From JAKQIM01 sp964633225 (GTDB lineage Bacteria > Chloroflexota > Anaerolineae > Anaerolineales > UBA4823): DNA of 8,234 nt. The notes under the pieces were generated by a model that did not search any database, was not told the DNA's origin, and was given only the letters and a program-made list of their open reading frames with translations. How positions within the stretch are numbered: the stretch's first letter is position 1; the number at the start of each line of letters is the position of its first letter. Positions 1-5,840 of this stretch are shown piece by piece. The DNA lies in NCBI GenBank assembly GCA_964633225.1, contig CAZWFQ010000118.1, forward strand, positions 1 to 8,234, written 5' to 3'. Made by a program: the position numbers and the translations under genes.

Positions 1-91
1 TGGTTGAGTCCCGGTGGGCTCCCCGGTCTTCAAAACCGGTGGCGGGTCGCGTTGCGGGCCGCGGTGGGTTCGACTCCCATCCATTCCCGCC
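1..91 (+). tRNA. selC: Selenocysteine tRNA (anticodon UCA), 5' end cut by window edge
   Basis: This tRNA inserts selenocysteine at UGA codons; in the known pathway it is charged with serine, converted by SelA and delivered by SelB. The anticodon TCA is at 30-32 in loop 28-34, closed by stem 23-27/35-39. The D arm is a 6-bp stem (6-11/16-21) with a 4-nt loop, a hallmark of bacterial tRNA-Sec. A long variable arm (about 41-63) forms a roughly 9-bp helix with one mismatch. The T arm is 64-68/76-80 with loop TTCGACT. The 3' acceptor strand is 81-88, followed by discriminator G89 and CC at 90-91. The next base is T, so CCA is not fully encoded. An 8-bp acceptor stem requires GGGAATGG on the 5' side, and the window opens with the last three of these bases. 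tRNA-Ser also has a long variable arm, but no serine anticodon is UCA. No selA, selB, selD or obvious selenoprotein is visible here. Confidence 0.95.
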
Positions 92-152
92 TTATTTTTA
101 ACCAGGCGGGTCTTTGGGTGCCATCCTCCCCGCCCAATAGAACGGAGAAAAA

Positions 153-1331
153 ATGCTGCCGGTTGAGAACGACAACCTCACCCCCCTCGCCAGTCGCATC
201 ATGCGCATTGAAGATGTGACCTGGGGCGATCAAAAGCAGGGTTTCATTGTCCGCTATCGCGGCCAGATCTACAACCCCGATACCGCCGCCGCCTACGATG
301 ACCTGGCCCAGGCCCTGCGCCCCCTGGAAATCACCCCCCTCTTCCGCATTGAAGAAGGCCGTCACGCAGTGATCCTGGTGGCGGGCGTCGTCCATACCAA
401 GCCATCCAAGATCTGGGTTAACGCAGTCCTGTTCATCCTGACCATCTTCAGCGTCATGCTCACCGGCGCCCTCTTCACCCCCACAGAAACCCTGCCCACC
501 ACCCTGGGTGAAGGCCTGCGCTTTGTGCTCAGCGGCTGGCCCTTTGCCGCCGCCATGCTGTCTATCCTGGCGGCCCACGAGTTCGGGCATTACCTGGCAG
601 GGCGCTACCACAAGACCGATGTCACCTTGCCCTATTTCATCCCCTTTCCTTTCAGCTACTTTGGCACCATGGGCGCTTTCATCCAGCTCAAAGAGCCGCC
701 CAAAAACCGCCGCACCCTGCTCGATATTGGCATTGCCGGGCCCCTGGCTGGCCTGGTGGTTGCCATCCCCGTGCTCATCCTCGGCCTGGCCCTCTCACCC
801 GTCCAGCCCATTCCGTCCGTCTTGCCCGAGGGCCAGATCTTCGAGGGCAATTCCATCCTCTACCTGCTGTTGAAGTATCTCGTCCACGGCCAACTGCTGC
901 CCCAACCCGCAGATTATTCCGGCCTCCAGCCGGCTATCTACTGGCTGCGCTATTTCTTCACCGGCGCCCCCCTGCCCACCGGCGGCTATGACGTCAGCCT
1001 GCACCCGGTGGCCTGGGCCGGCTGGGCCGGGCTCCTGGTCACTGCCCTGAACCTGATCCCCGCCGGGCAGTTAGACGGCGGGCACATCCTGTATGTTCTG
1101 CTGGGCGGCAAGCGCATGCGCAGCATCTTACCCTTCATCCTGGGCGCCCTGGTGCTCCTGGGCCTGGTGTGGAATGGCTGGTGGCTGTGGGCTTTCATCA
1201 TCTTCGTCCTTGGCCGCATGCACGCCGACCCCCTCGACCAGATCACCACCCTGGATGCCCGGCGCAAGGCCGTTGCCATCCTGGGGATCATCGTTTTTAT
1301 CCTCGTCTTCACCCCGGTACCATTGGTCTAA
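153..1331 (+). CDS. Site-2 protease family intramembrane zinc metalloprotease (peptidase M50)
   Basis: This 392-residue polytopic membrane protein is predicted to cut substrate helices within the membrane. Residues 1-80 form a soluble N-terminal domain, followed by hydrophobic segments near 87-108, 124-141, 188-214, 284-302, 324-355 and 372-388. The zinc motif HEFGH is at 142-146, at the end of the second segment. The third zinc ligand is probably D308 in NLIPAGQLDGGH (300-311), the LDG motif of the family. The GTMGAFI and IAGPLAG stretches (171-200) also fit the family. No PDZ domain is seen, so it resembles the EGY-like/general S2P branch more than RseP. The start is supported by GGAG at 144-147, five bases upstream. 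It begins about 60 bases after selC with no clear promoter between. Its stop overlaps the next gene by one base. The substrate is unknown; roles in release of membrane-bound regulators are known for the family but not shown here. Confidence 0.93.
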   Translation: MLPVENDNLTPLASRIMRIEDVTWGDQKQGFIVRYRGQIYNPDTAAAYDDLAQALRPLEITPLFRIEEGRHAVILVAGVVHTKPSKIWVNAVLFILTIFSVMLTGALFTPTETLPTTLGEGLRFVLSGWPFAAAMLSILAAHEFGHYLAGRYHKTDVTLPYFIPFPFSYFGTMGAFIQLKEPPKNRRTLLDIGIAGPLAGLVVAIPVLILGLALSPVQPIPSVLPEGQIFEGNSILYLLLKYLVHGQLLPQPADYSGLQPAIYWLRYFFTGAPLPTGGYDVSLHPVAWAGWAGLLVTALNLIPAGQLDGGHILYVLLGGKRMRSILPFILGALVLLGLVWNGWWLWAFIIFVLGRMHADPLDQITTLDARRKAVAILGIIVFILVFTPVPLV

Positions 1332-2200
1332 TGAAAACCTTATGCTTTCACCATAATGACGCCGATGGGCGCGCCGCCGCCGCAGTGGTGCGCCGCGCCC
1401 TGGGGCCCGAAACCCGCCTGCACGAGATCAGTTACGGCGACCCCGTCCCCTGGAAGCAGGTTGACCGTGCGCAGCACATCCTCATGGTCGATTTTTCCCT
1501 CTCCCAGCCAGATATGCTGCGCCTGGCTGAGGGCCGCACCTTCACCTGGATCGACCATCACCAATCGGCCCTGGACGACCTGGGCAGCCTTGCTGCCCCC
1601 TGGCCCGGCCTGCGCCAGGTTGGCGCCGCCGGCTGCGTGCTGGCCTGGCGTTATTTCTTCCCCTCCCAGCCCCTGCCGCGCGCCATCGCCCTCATCGGCG
1701 ACCGGGATATCTGGGCCAACCTCGAGCCCGATGCCCCCGCCTTCAACGAGGGTCTGCACCAGCAAGAGACCCGCCCCGATAACGACGACATCTGGAAGCC
1801 CCTGCTGGATGACGACCTCCAGGCCGTCCAGGCGTTGATCACCCAAGGCACGCTTTTGTTGGCCGCCCGCCTGCGCGAGATGCGCCGCGCCGTCAACCGC
1901 TATGGCTACCCGGTGACCTTTGAAGGCCATCACACCCTCGTCATCAACCGCCGCGGCGATGGCGACATGGGCCAGCACATCCGCGATCTGGGATATGAAA
2001 TCGCCTACTGCTACATCGAAGCCCCGCAGAACGACCAGGTGACCACCTTTGTTACCTTATATTCAGACCAGGTGGATGTGGCGCAGATTGCCGAAAAATT
2101 CGGCGGCGGTGGGCACCGCGGCGCGGCCGGCTTCTCCTTCGAGCGCACCAGTGCCCCCTTTCCTCCCGGCGCTCAGGTTTCGCAAGTTGGCAGCCAATAA
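1331..2200 (+). CDS. DHH/DHHA1 family phosphoesterase
   Basis: This is a 289-residue cytoplasmic metal-dependent phosphodiesterase of the DHH superfamily, which includes RecJ-like and NrnA/NrnB-like nanoRNases and cyclic-dinucleotide hydrolases. The metal-binding motifs occur in order: NDADG at 9-13, D54 in VDFS, DHH at 75-77, and GDRD at 123-126. The C-terminal DHHA1 substrate-binding part carries a Gly-rich GGGGHRGAAGF motif at 258-268. The length matches single-domain DHH-DHHA1 enzymes and is far shorter than RecJ. A longer reading back to 1169 is possible, but the start at 1331 puts NDADG at the expected distance from the N terminus. It also gives a TAATG stop/start overlap with the protease gene, which points to translational coupling; no strong Shine-Dalgarno sequence is seen. 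Substrate (short RNA, pAp or cyclic dinucleotide) cannot be decided from sequence. Confidence 0.9.
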   Translation: MKTLCFHHNDADGRAAAAVVRRALGPETRLHEISYGDPVPWKQVDRAQHILMVDFSLSQPDMLRLAEGRTFTWIDHHQSALDDLGSLAAPWPGLRQVGAAGCVLAWRYFFPSQPLPRAIALIGDRDIWANLEPDAPAFNEGLHQQETRPDNDDIWKPLLDDDLQAVQALITQGTLLLAARLREMRRAVNRYGYPVTFEGHHTLVINRRGDGDMGQHIRDLGYEIAYCYIEAPQNDQVTTFVTLYSDQVDVAQIAEKFGGGGHRGAAGFSFERTSAPFPPGAQVSQVGSQ

Positions 2201-2215
2201 CCCCGCAGTCTCCGG

Positions 2216-2240
2216 CTGTCCAGGCTAAGGCCTGGCTTCA
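2216..2240. terminator. Weak hairpin between convergent genes, possible terminator
   Basis: CCAGGC at 2220-2225 pairs with GCCTGG at 2230-2235 around a 4-nt loop, in the 24-base space between the convergent phosphoesterase and lipoprotein genes. It overlaps the lipoprotein stop codon (2225-2227). There is no T tract on either side, so termination is a guess from position. Confidence 0.3.
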
Positions 2241-3414
2241 ACCAAAAATTCCACCCGTTGGATCGCCGGCCCCAAGCTGTACACAGTCAGGTCAAACCGG
2301 GTGCAAAATGCAAGCACAGCGGGCGGCGACATCACCGGCGCATTGGGCGTGCTGATTGCATCCAGGGTGGCGGTGGCTGCGCCCGTGGGTGTGGCCGCCG
2401 GGAACAGCCCCGTGCAGGGCTGCTCAGCCTCCCATTTTCGCATCCCCACCACCTGCCCCTCTGCGCCGTAAGCCACTGCCTCCACCCACACCAGCCTGGG
2501 GGCCGGGCCAGCCAGCCAAACTTCCCCGCTGCCCACTGCCTGCCCTCCCCCCGCTGCCACATCAACCCCCAGTTCTTTGATCTCAGCCTGCAAGTAGCGG
2601 GCGTTCCCATCCGTCACCGCCAGCGCGCTCAAGGGTTCGGCCTGGGCCGTAAAGGCCTCGGGCAGCGGCGGCGCAAAATAGGCCGCCAAGGGCAGCGCGC
2701 CACCAGGCAAGAGCAAATTCAACCCGCCAATTGCCACCTGCCCGGCCACAAGCTGGCCCTGCCCATCAAACAGCCCAATCCAGGCCGAAAGATTCTCCAG
2801 CCCATCTGCCTGCTCATTTTGCGCCAGCACAAAACACCACGCCCCGCCATCTGCACTGCGGTGGCACACCGGCCCCTGCCAGCCCACCGCCATTGGGGTG
2901 GCGGTCGGCTGGACTTCGGCCACCTGCCCGCCCAGCGGGATGACCAACTGGGTGCCCACCGAAAGGAACTGCGGATCAACCTCCGGGTTGGCAGCCAATA
3001 ATACATCCAACCCAAGGCTGTACTGGAACGCAATCCCCAGCATCGTCTCACCTTTGGCCACGGTGTGTGTGAAGGGCGTGGCACTGGGGGCAGGGGTCAC
3101 CGGCAGCGCTTCCAGGCTGGGTGGCGGCGCCGGCAGGGTGGGCGTGCGGCTGGGCGTTGGCGTGTAATAAGGCGTCAACACGCCCGGCGTCAACACGCCC
3201 GGCGTCAACNNNNNNNNNNNNNNNNNNNNNNNNNNNNNNNNNNNNNNNNNNNNNNNNNNNNNNNNNNNNNNNNNNNNNNNNNNNNNNNNNNNNNNNNNNN
3301 NNNNNNNNNCGGCGTTGGCGTAACCACCGGCACTGCCGCCTGGCAGGCCGCCAAACCCCATGCCAGGGTCAATGCCGCCGCTAACTGCCTGATGGATGTA
3401 TTCATCGTACCCAT
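2225..3414 (-). CDS. LysM-domain lipoprotein, interrupted by an assembly gap
   Basis: This is a predicted secreted lipoprotein that would bind glycan through LysM. The N terminus has Arg9, a hydrophobic core and a lipobox LAAC with Cys24 (counted from 3414). A Thr-Pro linker with 5-residue PGVLT repeats follows, broken by 100 Ns. The LysM domain is encoded at about 2930-3070, beginning THTVAKGETMLGIAF and ending LVIPLGG. About 230 further residues look like beta-rich extracytoplasmic sequence with four cysteines, including a CHRSADGGAWC pair; I do not recognise this part. It ends VEFLVEARP. The reading frames on the two sides of the Ns disagree if the gap is taken as 100 bases. They agree, and the repeat becomes perfect, if the missing length is 5 plus a multiple of 15 bases. 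The frameshift is therefore an assembly artefact. Start choice: ATG at 3414, just after a TATAAT box, or ATG at 3405. Neither has a good Shine-Dalgarno sequence. Confidence 0.85.
3171..3209 (-). repeat. 15-bp tandem repeat encoding PGVLT units
   Basis: The unit GGCGTCAACACGCCC (+ strand) occurs at 3171-3185 and 3186-3200, and nine bases of a third copy run into the N gap at 3209. The sequence after the gap (CGGCGT at 3310-3315) fits the continuing repeat phase. It sits in the Thr-Pro linker between lipobox and LysM domain. The copy number is probably under-represented because assembly broke here. Confidence 0.9.
3210..3309. other. Assembly gap of exactly 100 Ns
   Basis: Exactly 100 N characters lie inside the lipoprotein gene, directly in the tandem repeat. 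A round number of 100 is the usual placeholder for a scaffold gap of unknown size, so all coordinates to the right are nominal. No coding content should be read from it. Confidence 0.97.
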
Positions 3415-3420
3415 GCCCCG

Positions 3421-3426
3421 ATTATA
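3421..3426 (-). promoter_or_regulatory. -10 box for the LysM lipoprotein; transcript probably leaderless
   Basis: The minus strand reads TATAAT at 3426-3421, a perfect -10 hexamer. No TTGACA-like hexamer is present at 16-18 bases upstream, so there is no -35. The usual 6-7 base step to the start point puts +1 at or next to the A of the ATG at 3414. Confidence 0.6.
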
Positions 3427-3443
3427 ACTGCACTTTTTGGGGT

Positions 3444-3486
3444 TTGGGGTGTGAACGGGCAGTGAAACTGCCTGTTCACACCCCAA
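3444..3486. repeat. Long hairpin palindrome in the divergent spacer
   Basis: Arms 3444-3463 and 3467-3486 are 20 bases each with one mismatch (G-U in RNA) around the 3-base loop GAA. It lies between the leftward -10 box and the rightward promoter, upstream of both genes. On the + strand it is followed by TTTCTTCGTT, a T-rich tail; on the - strand no T tract follows. It could be an operator for the divergent pair, a rightward terminator, or a small hairpin RNA. Confidence 0.85.
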
Positions 3487-3504
3487 TTTCTTCGTTAAAT
3501 CCAC

Positions 3505-3533
3505 TTGCCGCATTTGGCGGGCTGTGCTAGACT
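3505..3533 (+). promoter_or_regulatory. Promoter of the TPR protein gene
   Basis: A -35 TTGCCG (3505-3510), a 17-base spacer and a -10 TAGACT (3528-3533) with TGC just before it (extended -10 form). The predicted start is near 3540, giving a leader of about 10 bases before the ATG at 3550. Confidence 0.65.
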
Positions 3534-3549
3534 CATGCCAGGCATTCTT

Positions 3550-5400
3550 ATGGCTCAAGATAAGATATTCCAAGAAGCAATGGACGCCATCGATAAAGGC
3601 GAGCGCAGCCGGGCTCGCGACCTGCTGACGCGCCTCATCCGCAGCGATGCCGCCAACGTGGATTACTGGCTGTGGATGAGCACCGTGGTTGATAACCCCG
3701 GAGAGCGCGTCTTTTGCCTCGAATCGGCCCTCAAAGCCGATCCCAATAACGAGGCCGCCCGCCGCGGGCTGGTCTTATTGGGGGCGCGCCCGCCGGCTGA
3801 AGATGTGACCCCTGTTCCGCCCATCCATCGCAAATGGGCTGACGAACTGAACAAAGAGCTTGAGCCGCCCAAGAACCTCGTCAAACGCGTCTGGGAGAAT
3901 CCCATCACCCGCATGGTCAGCATCCTCACTGCCGCCGCTCTGCTGATCGGTCTCGTCTCGCTGGCCATTTATGGCGCCACCCGCCAACCCGAAGAGGTGG
4001 TCTTCGTCCGCGTCACCCCCGTGGTAACCCGCACCCCCGCCCCCACCCTCACCCCCACCCCCACCGCCACCCGCGTGGTGCGCTCTCCCACCCCCACCTA
4101 CATCGGGCCCACCCCCCTGTGGGTCTTCTTGGACGAAACGTATACCCCTGTTCCCATGTACGTCAACACCCCTCACCCGGTGGTTGAAGCCTACCGCGCC
4201 GGCATCCGCTCTTACGAACGCGGCAATTACACCACCATGCTCGAGTTCATCAACCAGGCCATCACCGCCGAGCCGGACGCAGTGGATTTTTACTTCCACC
4301 AGGGCGAAGCCTACCGCCTAGCAGGGAAATACCAGGATGCCATCCGCTCTTACAACCAGGGCATTGCCGTCAATGCCAATTTTGCCCCCAATTACATGGG
4401 CCGCGCCCTGGCCAATTTGGGACTCAACCCCTCGGCTATTGTCGCAGAAGACCTGGATAAGACCATTGAGTTGGACCCCAACTACGTGGATGCTTACCTG
4501 GAGCGCGCCGCTTACCTGCTCAGCGAGGGGGAGGTAGATGCCGCCCGGGCAGACCTGATCGCAGCCGAGGCCCTGTACCCTGGCGCGGCACGCATCTACA
4601 TGCTCAACGCCCAGGCCTTTATCTTAGAAGGCAATTACACAGAAGCATTGAAAATGGCCAAGCTGGCCTACGAAACAGACCGCACCCTGCTGCCCGCCTA
4701 CCTGGTGCTCGGCCAGGCCTACATCCTCAACGACGATACAGACCAGGCCCTCTATTACATCAACATCTACCTGCGCTACGAGACCAAGAATTCCCTCGCC
4801 TGGACCCTGGCTGGCCTGTCTTACTTCGATGCTGAGATCTATGATCAGGCCATCGAACGCTTCGACCAGGCCATTGCCCTGGATCCCAATTTCCCCGATG
4901 CCTATTACTACCGCGGTTCGGCCCACCTGATCCTTGAAGACTACGTGGCCTCCGTCAACGACCTGGTCATCGCCGTCAACCTGGTGCCCACCTCCTTCGA
5001 TTACAGCATCCAGTTGGCGCACGCCCTGTGGGCCGACGAACGCCTGACCATGGCCTACCGCCAGTTCAGCAGCGCCCAGCAGTGGGTCACTGAAGACAGC
5101 CAGCGCGCTTACATCTATTATCACCGCGCCCAGGTCTCTGAACAGGCCTTCAATACGCTGGACGCCAAGACGGATTGGGAAGCCCTGCTGGCCCTGCCCG
5201 AAGAGGCCGTCCCGGCTGAATGGCGCACCTTTGCCCAAGAACACCTGGCCGCCATCATCCCGCCCACCCGCACCACCACCCCCACCGCCACCCCGCGCCC
5301 CACGCGCACCTCCACTGCCACGGCCACCCCGCCGCCTACGTTCACTTCCACGCCCAAGCCCACCTCCACCCGCTACCCCACCCGCACGCCCCGGCCCTAG
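3550..5400 (+). CDS. Single-pass membrane TPR-repeat protein with Thr-Pro linker
   Basis: This is a 616-residue protein-interaction scaffold of unknown partner. Residues 1-80 form a helical repeat unit (FQEAMDAIDKGERSRARDLL, then DNPGERVFCLESALKADPNN). A basic stretch (109-121) precedes one transmembrane helix at about 122-142, which by the positive-inside rule places the N terminus in the cytoplasm and the rest outside. A Thr-Pro linker spans 156-188. TPR-type repeats fill about 210-535; clear examples are GEAYRLAGKYQDAIRSYNQG (252-271) and the one around YDQAIERFDQAIALDPNFPD (431-450). The last 46 residues (571-616) are a Thr/Pro/Arg tail. No enzyme motif is seen. In-frame starts at 3505 and 3535 exist, but the promoter overlaps the first. 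I chose 3550, which has AGG at 3540-3542. The gene is monocistronic by its own promoter and the separate promoter of the next gene. The architecture is common in Anaerolineae as I remember it. Confidence 0.92.
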   Translation: MAQDKIFQEAMDAIDKGERSRARDLLTRLIRSDAANVDYWLWMSTVVDNPGERVFCLESALKADPNNEAARRGLVLLGARPPAEDVTPVPPIHRKWADELNKELEPPKNLVKRVWENPITRMVSILTAAALLIGLVSLAIYGATRQPEEVVFVRVTPVVTRTPAPTLTPTPTATRVVRSPTPTYIGPTPLWVFLDETYTPVPMYVNTPHPVVEAYRAGIRSYERGNYTTMLEFINQAITAEPDAVDFYFHQGEAYRLAGKYQDAIRSYNQGIAVNANFAPNYMGRALANLGLNPSAIVAEDLDKTIELDPNYVDAYLERAAYLLSEGEVDAARADLIAAEALYPGAARIYMLNAQAFILEGNYTEALKMAKLAYETDRTLLPAYLVLGQAYILNDDTDQALYYINIYLRYETKNSLAWTLAGLSYFDAEIYDQAIERFDQAIALDPNFPDAYYYRGSAHLILEDYVASVNDLVIAVNLVPTSFDYSIQLAHALWADERLTMAYRQFSSAQQWVTEDSQRAYIYYHRAQVSEQAFNTLDAKTDWEALLALPEEAVPAEWRTFAQEHLAAIIPPTRTTTPTATPRPTRTSTATATPPPTFTSTPKPTSTRYPTRTPRP

Positions 5401-5437
5401 CGTGTTAACGTTTCGTTAGAACCCCCTTGTCAAAGTC

Positions 5438-5466
5438 TTGCCAGGGAAGGGCGGGCGCGCTATAAT
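5438..5466 (+). promoter_or_regulatory. Promoter of the FmdB-family gene
   Basis: A -35 TTGCCA (5438-5443), a spacer of exactly 17 bases and a perfect -10 TATAAT (5461-5466). The start is expected near 5473, giving a leader of about 34 bases that includes GGAG at 5495-5498, eight bases before the ATG. The rest of the 5401-5437 spacer shows no strong terminator for the TPR gene. Confidence 0.85.
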
Positions 5467-5506
5467 GTCACGTTGCTGATGCATCTCTTCAGCCGGAGAA
5501 ACTGGA

Positions 5507-5800
5507 ATGCCGATTTATACCTACCAATGCGATAATTGCGGTGTGCGCTTTGAACACAGGCAGGGTTTTAACGATCCCGTCCTCACACGCTGCCCCGAGT
5601 GCAGCAAGAAGAGCCTGCGCAAGGTCTTCACCCCCGTCGGCATCGTCTTCAAGGGCTCTGGCTTCTACGCCACAGACCACCGCTCTCCCTCAGGCCAGGG
5701 CCGCGCCAACAAACCGGCTTCTGAAGGCGAGAAGAAGAGCGAAACTGAAAAACAGCCTGCCAGCGAAAAGAAAACTGAACCAGCTAAGAGCGAATCTTAA
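5507..5800 (+). CDS. FmdB-family zinc-ribbon protein
   Basis: This is a 97-residue small cytoplasmic protein with an FmdB-type zinc ribbon. It begins MPIYTYQCDNCG, as is standard for the family. C8 and C11 form the first knuckle and C29 and C32 (CPEC) the second, so four cysteines can bind one zinc. The typical GIVFKGSGFYATD segment follows at 45-57. Residues 60-97 are a Lys/Glu/Ser-rich, probably disordered tail. Family members were named for the fmd operon regulator, but most have no proven function and a regulatory role should not be assumed. The start is supported by GGAG at 5495-5498. The stop codon lies inside the palindromic terminator shared with the convergent glucosidase gene. Confidence 0.93.
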   Translation: MPIYTYQCDNCGVRFEHRQGFNDPVLTRCPECSKKSLRKVFTPVGIVFKGSGFYATDHRSPSGQGRANKPASEGEKKSETEKQPASEKKTEPAKSES

Positions 5801-5840
5801 CGAAGAAGCGGTGCCTTGGGCACCGCTTCTTCGTTAAGAT
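5794..5840. terminator. Bidirectional terminator covering two convergent stop codons
   Basis: A perfect 22-bp inverted repeat (5794-5815 and 5819-5840) surrounds the loop TTG. The inner stem GCGGTGCC/GGCACCGC is GC-rich and the outer part is A-rich on the 5' arm and T-rich on the 3' arm (TTCTTCGTT), on both strands. The left arm includes the fmdB TAA (5798-5800); the last base of the right arm belongs to the glucosidase TGA (5840-5842). It would end transcription from either side. Confidence 0.85.

Noticed and set aside
86..110. Hairpin CCCGCC/GGCGGG as a selC terminator
   Set aside because: The 5' arm is the acceptor end of the tRNA itself, the loop is 13 bases and no T tract follows, so it would compete with tRNA folding. 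The T-rich stretch 92-99 may still aid termination, but I could not support a feature.
30..611. A 193-codon open frame on the - strand
   Set aside because: It runs across selC and the protease gene, has a Gly/His-rich composition without a domain, and arises from the codon bias of the + strand gene. Several similar antisense frames in 1340-1978, 3775-4299 and 4624-5244 were dropped for the same reason.
3171..3209. Possible CRISPR repeat
   Set aside because: The units are 15 bp and directly adjacent without spacers, and they encode a PGVLT linker in frame.
3438..3459. G-quadruplex from GGGG tracts in the divergent spacer
   Set aside because: Only three G tracts are close enough and the second belongs to the strong hairpin arm, which is the better explanation.
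3205..3573. Apparent separate small gene upstream of the Ns on the - strand
   Set aside because: It is the signal-peptide end of the LysM lipoprotein, cut off only because the 100-N placeholder shifts the frame; the extra N-terminal residues from 3573 cross the hairpin and the opposite promoter.
5404..5420. TTAACG-TTT-CGTTAG hairpin as terminator of the TPR gene
   Set aside because: Only about six weak, AT-rich pairs with no T tract afterwards; too weak to call.
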